Source of the DNA: a virus
Direction: 5' to 3' (one strand)
IMG/VR virus record: IMGVR_UViG_3300045995_000532
Span: 38,679 to 102,678 of that record
Length of the DNA stretch: 64,000 nt
This document shows, in pieces, positions 56,329 through 64,000 of this stretch (positions within the stretch are counted from its first letter, which is position 1; every line of letters begins with the position of its first letter). The position numbers and the translations under genes were made by a program. Below the pieces are notes generated by a model, which was not told the DNA's origin, ran no database searches, and saw nothing but the letters and a program-made list of their open reading frames with translations.

Positions 56329-57225
56329 CTAGTAGTGGACGAACTCCATCTGGATGAAACAGTCGTACCCCGGCGATCCGTTCTGGCCGATGATCCAGAT
56401 CGGGCCGCCAGCGTCGTGGTAGGTGACGACCTTGAGCAGCGCACCAGCAGTCAGCGGAGACAATCGCTGGTCCCGGCACGTCTTGATGGCAGGCCCAGGT
56501 GAGGTGGCGAAGCAGTCCAGGATTCGCCCGACCCCAGCGAGTTCGAGCCACGCTTCACGGAACGACCCGCCTGTGTTCGTGTCGTACGAGACCCGCAGGC
56601 TGAGCCGGTACCACCCGGTGACCGGGACGGTGAAGACGCCGGTCGGTCCGTCGTACGCGAAGCCGCCGTTGAGCGTCGCCGCCCAGCCCAGGGTGGCTGC
56701 CGTCCCGGAGTCCACGGGGGCGCTCGCCGGATACGCCCCGTACGCGTAGGGCTGGTCGATCGGCTGGAACTCGACCCACGGCTGCCACAAGTCGGTGGGC
56801 AGGTCCCAGTACCGGACGAACTCGCGCACCCCGGTGACAGCGGTCGTGAAACGCTGCGTCTTGATCCCCGCCCCCGCGACGACCTCCAGCGTTCCCGGGG
56901 TCTGCATCGGGTAGCCCCGCGCGGGAGTGGCGTAGGAACCGTTGTCCTGGTAGAACACGCCCGTCGTGTTGAGCGTGTCCAGGCTAGTGGTCGAGAGTAA
57001 CGTCGCATTGTGGAAGGCGGCGATCCGCGCATCAGCGGCAGTCGAGAAGTCCGAGACTGTCGCCGCGAGTTGCGTACCGGTGTGATTCGCCCTGGCCTTG
57101 ACGGCAACGAGATCGGGGACTAGGCCCGTAATCTCAGCTTCGGCATGAACATGCGTTCCCAAAGCCGTTTCAGCGACGAGATCTACCCACTGAACGCCAT
57201 CCCACTCGCGAAGAACTCCAGACAT
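56329..57225 (-). CDS. Tail fibre protein with C1q-like C-terminal domain
   Basis: A 298-residue protein (MSGVLREWDGVQWVDLVAETA). It carries the ANHTGTQ and STAADARI motifs shared with the large fibre at 59503, and the last ~130 residues have a jelly-roll pattern (GGFAYDGPTGVFTVPVTGWY, YRLSLRVSYDTNTGG, YDCFIQMEFVHY) like C1q/TNF-type receptor-binding heads that trimerise. Confidence 0.8.
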   Translation of the reverse strand: MSGVLREWDGVQWVDLVAETALGTHVHAEAEITGLVPDLVAVKARANHTGTQLAATVSDFSTAADARIAAFHNATLLSTTSLDTLNTTGVFYQDNGSYATPARGYPMQTPGTLEVVAGAGIKTQRFTTAVTGVREFVRYWDLPTDLWQPWVEFQPIDQPYAYGAYPASAPVDSGTAATLGWAATLNGGFAYDGPTGVFTVPVTGWYRLSLRVSYDTNTGGSFREAWLELAGVGRILDCFATSPGPAIKTCRDQRLSPLTAGALLKVVTYHDAGGPIWIIGQNGSPGYDCFIQMEFVHY

Positions 57226-57234
57226 CAGTATCCC

Positions 57235-58695
57235 CTAGACCCATTCAAGCGGGATGCGGTAGAACTCCTGGCCACCTGCGCGCATCAGGTAGACCCACTC
57301 GACTCCGTCAGGAGTCTTCACGAAGCGCGCACGCTTGCCGTCATAGGCACCCGGTGACGCGTACGGGAGGACCCCGGCAGGCTCCAGAATCCCCGTGGTG
57401 AGGTCAAAGTTGTAGCAGCGGCCCTGACCTTCCTTCTGCACGAAGAGCTTGCGCTCGCCGTGCAACATGCAGGCATTGGCCCCGGTTGTGAATGTCTCGG
57501 AACCAGCGAACGTCGGCAGCGTCGTCCACGCCTTGGTGCCGATGTTGAACATGTAGATGGTGGCCGTGGCTGCCCCGCGCAGCGCGATGATGTACCCAGG
57601 CGCATAGACCCCGGCGAAGAACGTGTTCGATCCTGGCCCGATCACCGCCGGAGCTGCTCCCAGGTTCGCCGAGAAGGCAGAACCTGTGGTTTGGGCCACA
57701 TCGATTCGGTACAGGGCAGAGTTGCCGTTGCCCGGCTGGTAGTAGAGGAAGTCGTTGGAGGGGACGATCTTGTAGACGCTGGTGGCATCAGGCGGGGTGG
57801 CGAAGTTGCCGGTCCTGGCGTTTCCAGTGACCGCCGCAGCCAGCGTGAGGATGGTCGCCGTGTTGGAAGCGATCCGCCGACGCTGACCGATTCCCGTACC
57901 GGCGGTGATCAGGACATCGTGATCGGTGTACTGGTTGACGATCCAGGAGTAGTTCGTGTCCGTCACGGTCGTGGCGGAGCCCGCCGTAGCCGTCGAGGCG
58001 ACAAGCTCGATGACGAAGGTGTCCGTAGACACCAGGGCGCCACCGAGGACCGGGCTGATCACGACAGTGGTCTTGTTGGTGACCGAGGTGATCGTGCGCC
58101 GCGCGCCGTTCTGTGCGCCGCTTGTGACCCGTAGCTGAAGGCCGATCATGCCGACGCCGTACGAGCCTGTCGCGGCCGTCGCGACCACTGTGGACGTGGT
58201 GTTTCCGGCGACCTCTGCGATGCCGTCGTCGATCACAGCGGGGAGGTCAAGATCGGTCGTCATCGTCAGGGAGGCGCCGTAGTCGGCGACGACAGGGAGC
58301 ACGGTGGCGATCGTGGTCAGCGCCCATGCCGCGCAGGCCGTGTTGGCGACGGTGACCGAGGTGACGTTCAGGTTGAAGATCTGCCAGGACGTCAGCCCCC
58401 CGCCGTTGATGATGTGCAGCACGTTGCGCAGCTCGTCAAACTCGATGTCCATGCCACGGTTTCCCGAGGTGATCACCGCCATGTACTGCCAGCCATTGGT
58501 CCAGGTGTCGTACCGGTACAGGTTCGATGTGCTCACCGTGGTGGCGGTCGACCCGAACTGGACGACCCAGTAGATGTACCGGACGCCGTCGTAGCACGAC
58601 GCTGTGCCGTGGTAGGAGACGCCGCCGGGAAAGAATGACAGCCACTGCCAGGAGGGCAGGTCGACGCCTGGCTTGAAGTGGTATGCGACCGGCAT
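57235..58695 (-). CDS. Minor tail/fibre protein, propeller-like
   Basis: A 486-residue protein from the ATG at 58695 (MPVAYHFKPGVDLPSWQWLSF), overlapping the previous stop. Repeated blades ending in DNG- or DTWTNG-type turns (NLYRYDTWTNGWQYMAV, YMFNIGTKAWTTLPTFAG, RKLFVQKEGQGRCYNFDL) suggest a kelch-like beta-propeller with an inserted Thr/Ala-rich part in the middle. It is probably a receptor-binding or virion-decoration component. Confidence 0.7.
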   Translation of the reverse strand: MPVAYHFKPGVDLPSWQWLSFFPGGVSYHGTASCYDGVRYIYWVVQFGSTATTVSTSNLYRYDTWTNGWQYMAVITSGNRGMDIEFDELRNVLHIINGGGLTSWQIFNLNVTSVTVANTACAAWALTTIATVLPVVADYGASLTMTTDLDLPAVIDDGIAEVAGNTTSTVVATAATGSYGVGMIGLQLRVTSGAQNGARRTITSVTNKTTVVISPVLGGALVSTDTFVIELVASTATAGSATTVTDTNYSWIVNQYTDHDVLITAGTGIGQRRRIASNTATILTLAAAVTGNARTGNFATPPDATSVYKIVPSNDFLYYQPGNGNSALYRIDVAQTTGSAFSANLGAAPAVIGPGSNTFFAGVYAPGYIIALRGAATATIYMFNIGTKAWTTLPTFAGSETFTTGANACMLHGERKLFVQKEGQGRCYNFDLTTGILEPAGVLPYASPGAYDGKRARFVKTPDGVEWVYLMRAGGQEFYRIPLEWV

Positions 58696-59045
58696 CAGGA
58701 GATCACCCATCTGGTAGCGCGGACTTGATTGAAGGTCTGCATCGACTGCTCGGATTGCTGCCAGCGCTCGTCGACCATGAAGATCGCGTTCGGGTCACCC
58801 CAGACACGGGAGATCCCACCGGCATTCTGTGACGCCGATGACTGAGCCGCGTAGACGATCGCCTGCTGAGCGTTCTCTATGTTGACGCGCATGGCGTCGG
58901 TGATCGTACGGGCGTACTGGAGATCACGGGGCTGCTCCATGATGGCCTGGCGTTCCTGGCGTTGGCCCATCGCTGTAAGAACCGCCTCCACGGCCCCGGT
59001 CATGGACTCGGTGAGCAGGTTCGCGAACGCATTGCGTAGTGCCAT
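58695..59045 (-). CDS. Helical tail-associated protein
   Basis: A 116-residue helical protein (MALRNAFANLLTESMTGAVEA) with Gln-rich segments. The stop overlaps the propeller protein's ATG (TGATG) and the start overlaps the previous stop. It might be a fibre chaperone or linker; no domain recognised. Confidence 0.65.
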   Translation of the reverse strand: MALRNAFANLLTESMTGAVEAVLTAMGQRQERQAIMEQPRDLQYARTITDAMRVNIENAQQAIVYAAQSSASQNAGGISRVWGDPNAIFMVDERWQQSEQSMQTFNQVRATRWVIS

Positions 59046-59503
59046 CAGAGACCATCCTCAATCCAGAACGTGACGTCGTGGCCGGTCGGACCAACCTGTG
59101 TCTGCACCCACATCCCAGGGGTGACCATGGCGGGATTGTTAGGCGTGACCGCGAAGTTGAAGTTCGCGGTCACGGGTCCCGCATCAACTGCGACCCACAG
59201 GTCGCCCGCCTTTGGCGCGGCCGGAGGTGCGCTTGAGACAGCTACGGGCGGATGGCGAGCCTCTGGGCCCGTGTCACCCAGCGAATACAGATGCCCGTCG
59301 GCTTTCGCGTACAGGGCCAGCGCCCCGACTGGCGCGCTCGGCGTAGCCTGCTCCGCCACAATGACCGGCGCTGCGAACGTCTTCGTGCCAGTCAGGATCT
59401 CGTTGCCCGCCAGATGAACCTGAAGGACATCCGCAGCGTCGACATAGCCCTTGGTGGCAGCATCATCAGCCCCTGCCGGACTGACTCCCAGGAGGCGCTT
59501 CAT
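59045..59503 (-). CDS. Fibre-associated protein with a pyocin/fibre-like knob
   Basis: A 152-residue protein from the ATG at 59503 (MKRLLGVSPAGADDAATKGYV), overlapping the large fibre's stop (TAATG). AATKGYVD is the conserved repeat of phage tail-fibre shafts, and the C-terminal half (APKAGDLWVAVDAGPVTANF) resembles carbohydrate-binding knobs. It could be a separable tip of the large fibre. Confidence 0.75.
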   Translation of the reverse strand: MKRLLGVSPAGADDAATKGYVDAADVLQVHLAGNEILTGTKTFAAPVIVAEQATPSAPVGALALYAKADGHLYSLGDTGPEARHPPVAVSSAPPAAPKAGDLWVAVDAGPVTANFNFAVTPNNPAMVTPGMWVQTQVGPTGHDVTFWIEDGL

Positions 59504-61845
59504 TAGGCCTGCACGACGACGCGAAGAGACGCAGCGCCAGGAGCAACGGCGAAGCCCAGCGTCAACACGTTGATCGAGGTAGACACCGCGTCGCACTCCA
59601 CGAAGCTGTCATCCGCGACCATCCGGACCGAGTACGTGATGTCCTTGGTGCCAAGGCTGTGAGTGACCGCGATGGAGGTTGAACCGCCTACGGTCGCCGC
59701 AAACTTGCTGACGACGACCGCCGAGTTGATCGAGACCGAGTCGGGGGCCACCAAGATCCCGTTACCGGCAACCACGTTGAAGGTGGTGGCCGTCTGGGTC
59801 ATGCCATCGCCAGCGGTCCAGGCGCCCGCGCCGGAGAACTGAGTGAAGGTGAGCGCGGTGGTGTCCAGCGTGATCGGCGCGTTGGTGATCAGCGTCCAGC
59901 CCGAGTCGGACTGGGTACCCTCCTCGGTGAAGACGAAGGCACCAGGAGAAGCGAGCGCCGAGGTGTTGAAGTCGATCGCACGCGTCCATGCACCGGCCGC
60001 GACGACGTAGATGCCGTTCTGGGTGCCGATGGTCTGGTTCTTGACCAGGACGCGATCTCCCGCGATCACGGCGACCGTGTCCACCGTCTGCGGGGCGGAG
60101 AGCGTGACGTTGGCGGTCGTGGCGACCCGGACGGACGGCTTGACATCGAGGCCGACCGAGGTCGCATCGACGTAGGCCTTCGTGGCCGAGTCCTGGGGCT
60201 GAGTCGGGTCAGCCATCCCCGTCATCTTCTGACCGTTCATGGCCACGGCGAGCGTCGGGACGGCGAGCTGGTCGAGGCGGTTCGTTCGGACGGCCGTCGT
60301 GAAGTCGGAGATGGTCGCGGCGACCTGGGTACCGGTGTGGTTGGCGCGGTTGAGCAGCGTGGCGTCCGTCGAGTTGGCAGTGGCCCCAGTGGCCACCCCC
60401 GCCAGCTTCGTGTCCATGATCGCCGTGAAGACGTGGTTCGTGACACCGTTGATCACGGTGTCCGCGCTCTGTGTGCCGGTGTGGTTCGCGCGGGCCATTG
60501 CAGCCGTGTCAGCAGCGGCCTGAGCGGTGCTGACGGGCTTGGCGACGTCACTGGTGTTGTCGACGCTGCCGAGGCCCACCATGGCCTTGGTGACGCCGTT
60601 GACGGTACCGGTGAACGTCGGGTTGGCGAGCGGCGCCAGCAGGTTCATCGCCGTCTGCGCAGCCGTGGAAATCGGCTTGCCCACGTCCGTGGTGTTGTCG
60701 ACGCTGCCGAGGCCCACCATGGCCTTGGTGATTCCAGCAACCACACCGGTGAACGTCGGGCTCGCCAGCGGGGCAAGCAGGTTCAGCGCGGTCTGCTGGG
60801 CGGTGGAGATGGGCTTGGCCGTGTCAGCGGTGTTGTCGACGTTCGCCAGGCCGACGTCCGCCTTGACGCCAGCGGCGAAGACGGGAACAGCGGCTACGCC
60901 ACCGCTCTTGAGGAGCCAACCCGCCGTACCAGGAGCGGTGGTCTGGACCGCTCCGGTAGCGGTCGTACCGGCAGTTAGCAGACCGAACGCCGTCGTGAGC
61001 GTGGCGACGCCGGTACCGCCGTGGGCGACGTCGACCAGCGGGATCTGAGCGAGCGGAACCTTCGTCGTGGCATCCAGGGTGGCGACACCGGAGACGGCGC
61101 CGAGGAGCGCCGAGTTGACCTTGAGACCAATGGCCGTCGCCTGCGCCGTCGAGACGGGCTTGTTGACGTCGGAGGTGTTGTCGACGTTGCCGAGACCGAC
61201 ATCCGAGGAGACACCGGTCTGCCAGGTGGGGAGTGCCGCGCCCGTCGACTTCAGGATCTGGCCGGACACGCCGTTGGTGAGGGTCTGGTGAGCGCCGGTG
61301 GCGGTCGTGCCAGCGGCGATCAGGCCGAACGGGGTGGTCGACGTTGCGCGCCCGGTACCGCCGCCGGGAACATCGGTGATGCCCGTGTGGGTCGTGCGGT
61401 CGCGGAGCTGGGCGTCCGTCGAGTTCGCCGTCGCGCCAACCGCGATACCAGCGAGCTTCGTGTCGTCGCCAGCCGTGAAGGCATGGTTGATCGTGCCATC
61501 CACGATCGTGTCGGCGCTCTGGGTGCCGGTGTGGTTCGCCCGAGCGAGCAGGAACGCATCCGTGCTGTTCGCCGTGGAACCGGTGGCGCAGGAGGCGAGC
61601 TTCGTGCGCTCAGCCGGAAGGAAGGCGAGGCGAGTCGCCGAGTCAGGAACGCTGTCGAGGTTCGCGATCACCGACGGGTAGGTCCACTGGGTGCCGTCGT
61701 GGATGCCGAGCTTCTTGGAGGTCGAGTTCCAGAAGATCTTCCCCTCGGTCCCAACCGGCTCAAAGCCAGTCCCCAAGTTCTGGAGTCGGACGTTGAGGAT
61801 CTCCAGCCCAGTCAGGTCGATCGGGGTCAGAAACTGCTTGGCCAT
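59503..61845 (-). CDS. Large tail fibre protein with repeated shaft units
   Basis: A 780-residue protein (MAKQFLTPIDLTGLEILNVRL). The shaft holds many copies of two motifs: HTGTQSADT(I/V) with a nearby GATANSTDA, and GLGSVDNT(S/T)D(V)xKP(I/V)STA. Near residue 560 a DATSVGLDVKPSVRVATTAN segment and GTQNGIYVVAAGAWTRAIDF match the phage fibre domain that binds the distal knob. The last ~100 residues are a beta-rich head. Repeats are so alike at DNA level that they could recombine (see 60552 and 60690). Likely the main receptor-binding fibre. Confidence 0.88.
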   Translation of the reverse strand: MAKQFLTPIDLTGLEILNVRLQNLGTGFEPVGTEGKIFWNSTSKKLGIHDGTQWTYPSVIANLDSVPDSATRLAFLPAERTKLASCATGSTANSTDAFLLARANHTGTQSADTIVDGTINHAFTAGDDTKLAGIAVGATANSTDAQLRDRTTHTGITDVPGGGTGRATSTTPFGLIAAGTTATGAHQTLTNGVSGQILKSTGAALPTWQTGVSSDVGLGNVDNTSDVNKPVSTAQATAIGLKVNSALLGAVSGVATLDATTKVPLAQIPLVDVAHGGTGVATLTTAFGLLTAGTTATGAVQTTAPGTAGWLLKSGGVAAVPVFAAGVKADVGLANVDNTADTAKPISTAQQTALNLLAPLASPTFTGVVAGITKAMVGLGSVDNTTDVGKPISTAAQTAMNLLAPLANPTFTGTVNGVTKAMVGLGSVDNTSDVAKPVSTAQAAADTAAMARANHTGTQSADTVINGVTNHVFTAIMDTKLAGVATGATANSTDATLLNRANHTGTQVAATISDFTTAVRTNRLDQLAVPTLAVAMNGQKMTGMADPTQPQDSATKAYVDATSVGLDVKPSVRVATTANVTLSAPQTVDTVAVIAGDRVLVKNQTIGTQNGIYVVAAGAWTRAIDFNTSALASPGAFVFTEEGTQSDSGWTLITNAPITLDTTALTFTQFSGAGAWTAGDGMTQTATTFNVVAGNGILVAPDSVSINSAVVVSKFAATVGGSTSIAVTHSLGTKDITYSVRMVADDSFVECDAVSTSINVLTLGFAVAPGAASLRVVVQA
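60552..60731 (-). repeat. 42-base direct repeat inside the fibre gene
   Basis: An exact 42-base repeat occurs at 60552-60593 and 60690-60731, 138 bases (46 codons) apart. The surrounding units are highly similar, so unequal crossing over could change fibre length. Confidence 0.85.
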
Positions 61846-61855
61846 GTCGTACTCC

Positions 61856-62302
61856 TTAGCTCAGGTACGCAGTTCCGGAGAACGCGGATGAAAACGTGAT
61901 ATTGATCTGCCCTGGGCCGACGTACTGGATATCACCCTCAACGGTCCTACCAGCACTATCGACGACTGAGGCGGACGGCTGGAAGGGCAGACCGTGGATG
62001 ATTACCCACTGCGCAGCGGGGACGCCCTGGGTGTGCACGAAGAACTCTGCGACACCTCCATCGGCGCCACGCAGGGACGCAAGCCACTGCGTCTGCGTCC
62101 CGTTGAAGCCGCTGGCGACCGCGATGGCGTAGGCGCTCTCGCCGATCGACCCCTGCGGGCCGGGGGTGACCGAAGGTGTTCCGTCGGTGCCGTTCCTGCC
62201 GTTGGCGCCATTGGCGCCGGGGTCACCCTTGAGCCCCGGACTCACCAGGACGACCCCCGGAGTGACGGGCGGCGTGACAACAACTATCGGTGTACGAGCC
62301 AT
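61856..62302 (-). CDS. Collagen-like fibre protein 1
   Basis: A 148-residue protein. The start MARTPIVVVTPPVTPGVVLV is followed by Gly-x-y repeats (GLKGDPGANGANGRNGTDGT) and then a globular beta-rich head (FFVHTQGVPAAQWVIIHGL). The N-terminal stretch VVVTPxVxPGVVL is shared with the protein at 62352. It probably forms a short trimeric collagen-like fibre attached to the tail. Confidence 0.8.
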   Translation of the reverse strand: MARTPIVVVTPPVTPGVVLVSPGLKGDPGANGANGRNGTDGTPSVTPGPQGSIGESAYAIAVASGFNGTQTQWLASLRGADGGVAEFFVHTQGVPAAQWVIIHGLPFQPSASVVDSAGRTVEGDIQYVGPGQINITFSSAFSGTAYLS

Positions 62303-62351
62303 TTCTAGACGACCATCCTTTTCCTAGAAGTTCCAGATCTGTTTGTGGTCG

Positions 62352-62645
62352 CTATGTGCTAGCCGGGTCAGGGGCTGCGGTCACAATGAGGGTCCCGTCG
62401 TTGGCGACAGCGATTCGGTATCGAGTGCCATCCAGGCTCTTGAGGAGAACGCCGCCCCCGATGGTGGTCAACTCCACGTCACCGGCGGTGCCACGTAGTC
62501 CCGGGGTTCCTGCTTCTCCTGGGAACCCTCGCTCGCCCGGATCACCCTTGGGGCCCTGGTTCTTCAGGACGACACCCGGGATCACGGCCGGAGTCACGAC
62601 GACAAGAGTGTTGTCCTCTTTGTCGAGGATCGTGATCGTGCTCAT
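62352..62645 (-). CDS. Collagen-like fibre protein 2
   Basis: A 97-residue protein (MSTITILDKEDNTLVVVTPAV), with IPGVVL matching the other collagen-like protein and Gly-x-y repeats (GPKGDPGERGFPGEAGTPGL). It has a short C-terminal beta segment. The ATG overlaps the previous stop (ATGA). Paralogue of the 61856-62302 protein with a different head. Confidence 0.8.
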   Translation of the reverse strand: MSTITILDKEDNTLVVVTPAVIPGVVLKNQGPKGDPGERGFPGEAGTPGLRGTAGDVELTTIGGGVLLKSLDGTRYRIAVANDGTLIVTAAPDPAST

Positions 62646-63034
62646 TGCGCTCGGGTGATGTTCGGGTTGATCGTGATCTGCCCCTCAACCACCCGTTTCA
62701 CGTCCCCCGACAACACGGTGACCTCAAGGTCGTACACAGCATTCGTGCGCGGCCGAGCCGAGCCTTCCTTCACCCCAAGCAGGTCAGTCTGGGTAGCAGT
62801 GAGGACCAGGTCGATCTGGCCGGCGAGGCCGATGATCGTGATCCCATGGTTCTCGGTCGTGATCTCGACCAGCACGGGGGAGCCGTACTTCTCGCGGATC
62901 TGCATGCGGGCGACAGCGCCCGTCAGGTTGATCGGAACCGGAGTGGTCACGGGAGCGTCAGCGGGGGTCGCGTAGATCATCGACAGACGAAACGTCTCGC
63001 CTTGGTCAATTGTGAGCGGGTAGACAGCGGCCAT
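62642..63034 (-). CDS. Tail-associated protein (fibre attachment-like)
   Basis: A 130-residue protein from the ATG at 63034 (MAAVYPLTIDQGETFRLSMIY); an in-frame GTG at 63088 would add 18 residues. The opening and a later QIREKYGSPVLVEITTENHG are typical of small beta-sandwich proteins encoded beside phage fibre genes (BppU-like N-terminal domains). It may anchor the collagen-like fibres. Confidence 0.7.
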   Translation of the reverse strand: MAAVYPLTIDQGETFRLSMIYATPADAPVTTPVPINLTGAVARMQIREKYGSPVLVEITTENHGITIIGLAGQIDLVLTATQTDLLGVKEGSARPRTNAVYDLEVTVLSGDVKRVVEGQITINPNITRAQ

Positions 63035-63092
63035 ACCCAGAAAGATCGACCCCCCCGACCCGCTCAGGTCAGGGGGAGTCGCGTACACAAAC

Positions 63093-63413
63093 TCAGACCG
63101 CGGACGAACCTGCGAGCACCACGGGCGCCGCTACCACCTCGGGAACCGCCTGGTAAGCCGGCACCTTGCTCGAGCCCGTCAGATACTTCCCGAAGGCCGG
63201 CCAACGGTGCTGGATGAACTGGGTGAGCCAATACCACCCAGAGATCACGAGTGCGGTCACACCCGCGGCCGTAGCCGTCTTCCAGTCCGCCGACACGTTG
63301 TCGAGGATGGCGCCCACTCCTGGGAAGTGAGCCAACCCGAGAGCGATGGCCGACCCGACCCATACGGGCAGCCAGGTGCGGATGAGGGCGATCGCCTTGT
63401 CGCTGAGGTCCAT
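63093..63413 (-). CDS. Holin
   Basis: A 106-residue protein from the ATG at 63413 (MDLSDKAIALIRTWLPVWVGS) with a GGTGA ribosome-binding site 12 bases after the endolysin stop. It has two transmembrane segments (TWLPVWVGSAIALGLAHF and ATAAGVTALVISGWYWLTQF) and a charged tail, as expected of a class II holin. It would open the membrane to release the endolysin. Confidence 0.8.
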   Translation of the reverse strand: MDLSDKAIALIRTWLPVWVGSAIALGLAHFPGVGAILDNVSADWKTATAAGVTALVISGWYWLTQFIQHRWPAFGKYLTGSSKVPAYQAVPEVVAAPVVLAGSSAV

Positions 63414-63424
63414 GAGGTCACCTC

Positions 63425-64000
63425 TCAGAACGTGCCGGCGTTGAGCCGGACCTGAAGGGCGCTCGTGGTGATCGGACCCCACGAGCCGTCCTGGCTGACA
63501 CCCAGGTGACCCTGCAGGGCCTTGGTCGAGATGGGGCCGAAGATTCCGTCGATGACCCTGACTCCGAGACGACGCTGCAACGCGGCCTTGGTGATCGGCC
63601 CGAAGGACCCGTCAACGCCCACCCCGAGCACCCTCTGCAGGGCTTCACATGTGGCAGGACCGAAGGCCCCGTCCACCACAAGGCCCTGTGCGACGGGGGC
63701 CGCCACAGGAACCGGAGCCACAGGGGACGCACCGGCATACGCCGGACGACCGAAGCCCACGATGTACGCGAGGCGCCGCTTGCGGGCCACGAGGCCGCCG
63801 TTGACCTGGGAGGCGGAGAACGTCCCACCAGTGTTGCCCTCAATGGTGTTCAGCGAGCCATCGCTATTCACGGACTCGACGAGGCCAACGTGACCGATCC
63901 CCGAGCCGGAGAAGTTGTAGTAGACGACGTCACCGCGAACTGCGCCAGCCGGTCCGCCGTGCCACTGACCCCGAGCCTGGAACCATGCAGCTCCCGCCGG
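63425..64000 (-). CDS. Endolysin: CHAP amidase/peptidase with peptidoglycan-binding repeats (5' end cut by window)
   Basis: The visible C-terminal ~191 residues begin GAAWFQARGQWHGGPAG and show a CHAP core (GDVVYYNFSGSGIGHVGLVE, then TIEGNT) with the catalytic His. Then come a Pro/Ala linker and four PG_binding_1 repeats (LVVDGAFGPATCEALQ, VGVDGSFGPITKAALQ, VIDGIFGPISTKALQ, VSQDGSWGPITTSALQ). The catalytic Cys lies beyond the window. It cuts cell wall cross-links at lysis. Confidence 0.92.
   Translation of the reverse strand, partial: PAGAAWFQARGQWHGGPAGAVRGDVVYYNFSGSGIGHVGLVESVNSDGSLNTIEGNTGGTFSASQVNGGLVARKRRLAYIVGFGRPAYAGASPVAPVPVAAPVAQGLVVDGAFGPATCEALQRVLGVGVDGSFGPITKAALQRRLGVRVIDGIFGPISTKALQGHLGVSQDGSWGPITTSALQVRLNAGTF

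Noticed and set aside
60530-60815. CRISPR-like repeat spacing in the fibre gene
   Set aside because: Only two copies, spacing is a multiple of three, and both repeats and spacers are coding.
1-64000. tRNA, rRNA or integrase/attachment site
   Set aside because: I saw no cloverleaf-like sequence in the gaps and no tyrosine or serine recombinase; absence outside the window cannot be judged.

Overview
The window is a high-GC stretch of a tailed-phage (siphovirus) genome from an actinobacterial host, as a free phage or prophage. Evidence is a complete head-tail gene cassette, a very long tape measure gene, a WhiB-like regulator, heavy GTG start use and dense 4-bp gene overlaps. No integrase, partition or bacterial housekeeping gene is visible. 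Both window ends cut genes: a MazG-like pyrophosphohydrolase on the left and a CHAP endolysin on the right. The host genus cannot be named from the sequence.

Almost all genes lie on the minus strand, so the layout is best read from right to left. 64.0-56.0 kb: endolysin, holin, two collagen-like proteins, a large repeat-containing tail fibre and further receptor-binding or fibre proteins. 56.0-50.0 kb: an accessory and regulatory region. It has a divergent intergenic region with repeated operator-like sites, a plus-strand operon ending in a helix-turn-helix gene cut in two by an IS21-family element (istA/istB), and an array of very small minus-strand genes separated by a recurring sequence. 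50.0-41.4 kb: packaging genes, comprising a candidate small terminase, an HNH endonuclease, an HTH protein, a large terminase split by two class 3-type inteins, a plus-strand MazEF-like toxin-antitoxin pair, and the portal. 41.4-31.0 kb: maturation protease, scaffold, major capsid, head-tail connectors, major tail protein with an Ig-like tail, and the tail assembly chaperones with a G-GGA-AAC -1 frameshift site. 30.8-15.5 kb: a 2573-residue tape measure protein, distal tail and minor tail proteins, including a duplicated gene pair and a 32-residue micro-gene.

A short plus-strand pair (14.96-15.49 kb) and an intrinsic terminator separate the late genes from the early/DNA-metabolism operon (14.6-0 kb). 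That operon encodes a Cas4/RecB-like nuclease, a DUF4406-DUF3310 fusion, an endonuclease VII-like protein with zinc-finger repeats, a Sak4-like ATPase, an SSB-like protein, a primase-helicase, two DNA methyltransferases, a RuvC-like resolvase, the WhiB-like protein and MazG. Together these suggest a self-sufficient replication and recombination module with its own DNA modification.

The least ordinary signals are: (i) a dispersed family of 22-30 bp inverted-repeat sites (CGACGTTCTGA-N8-TCAG...) found only in intergenic gaps at gene-block boundaries, suggesting a phage-wide regulator; (ii) two class 3 inteins in one terminase, one in the Walker A loop and one in the nuclease domain; (iii) three helix-turn-helix-like repeats inside the tape measure protein; (iv) the IS21-interrupted HTH gene next to a cluster of those operator-like sites; and (v) a terminator hairpin in the leader of the early operon.
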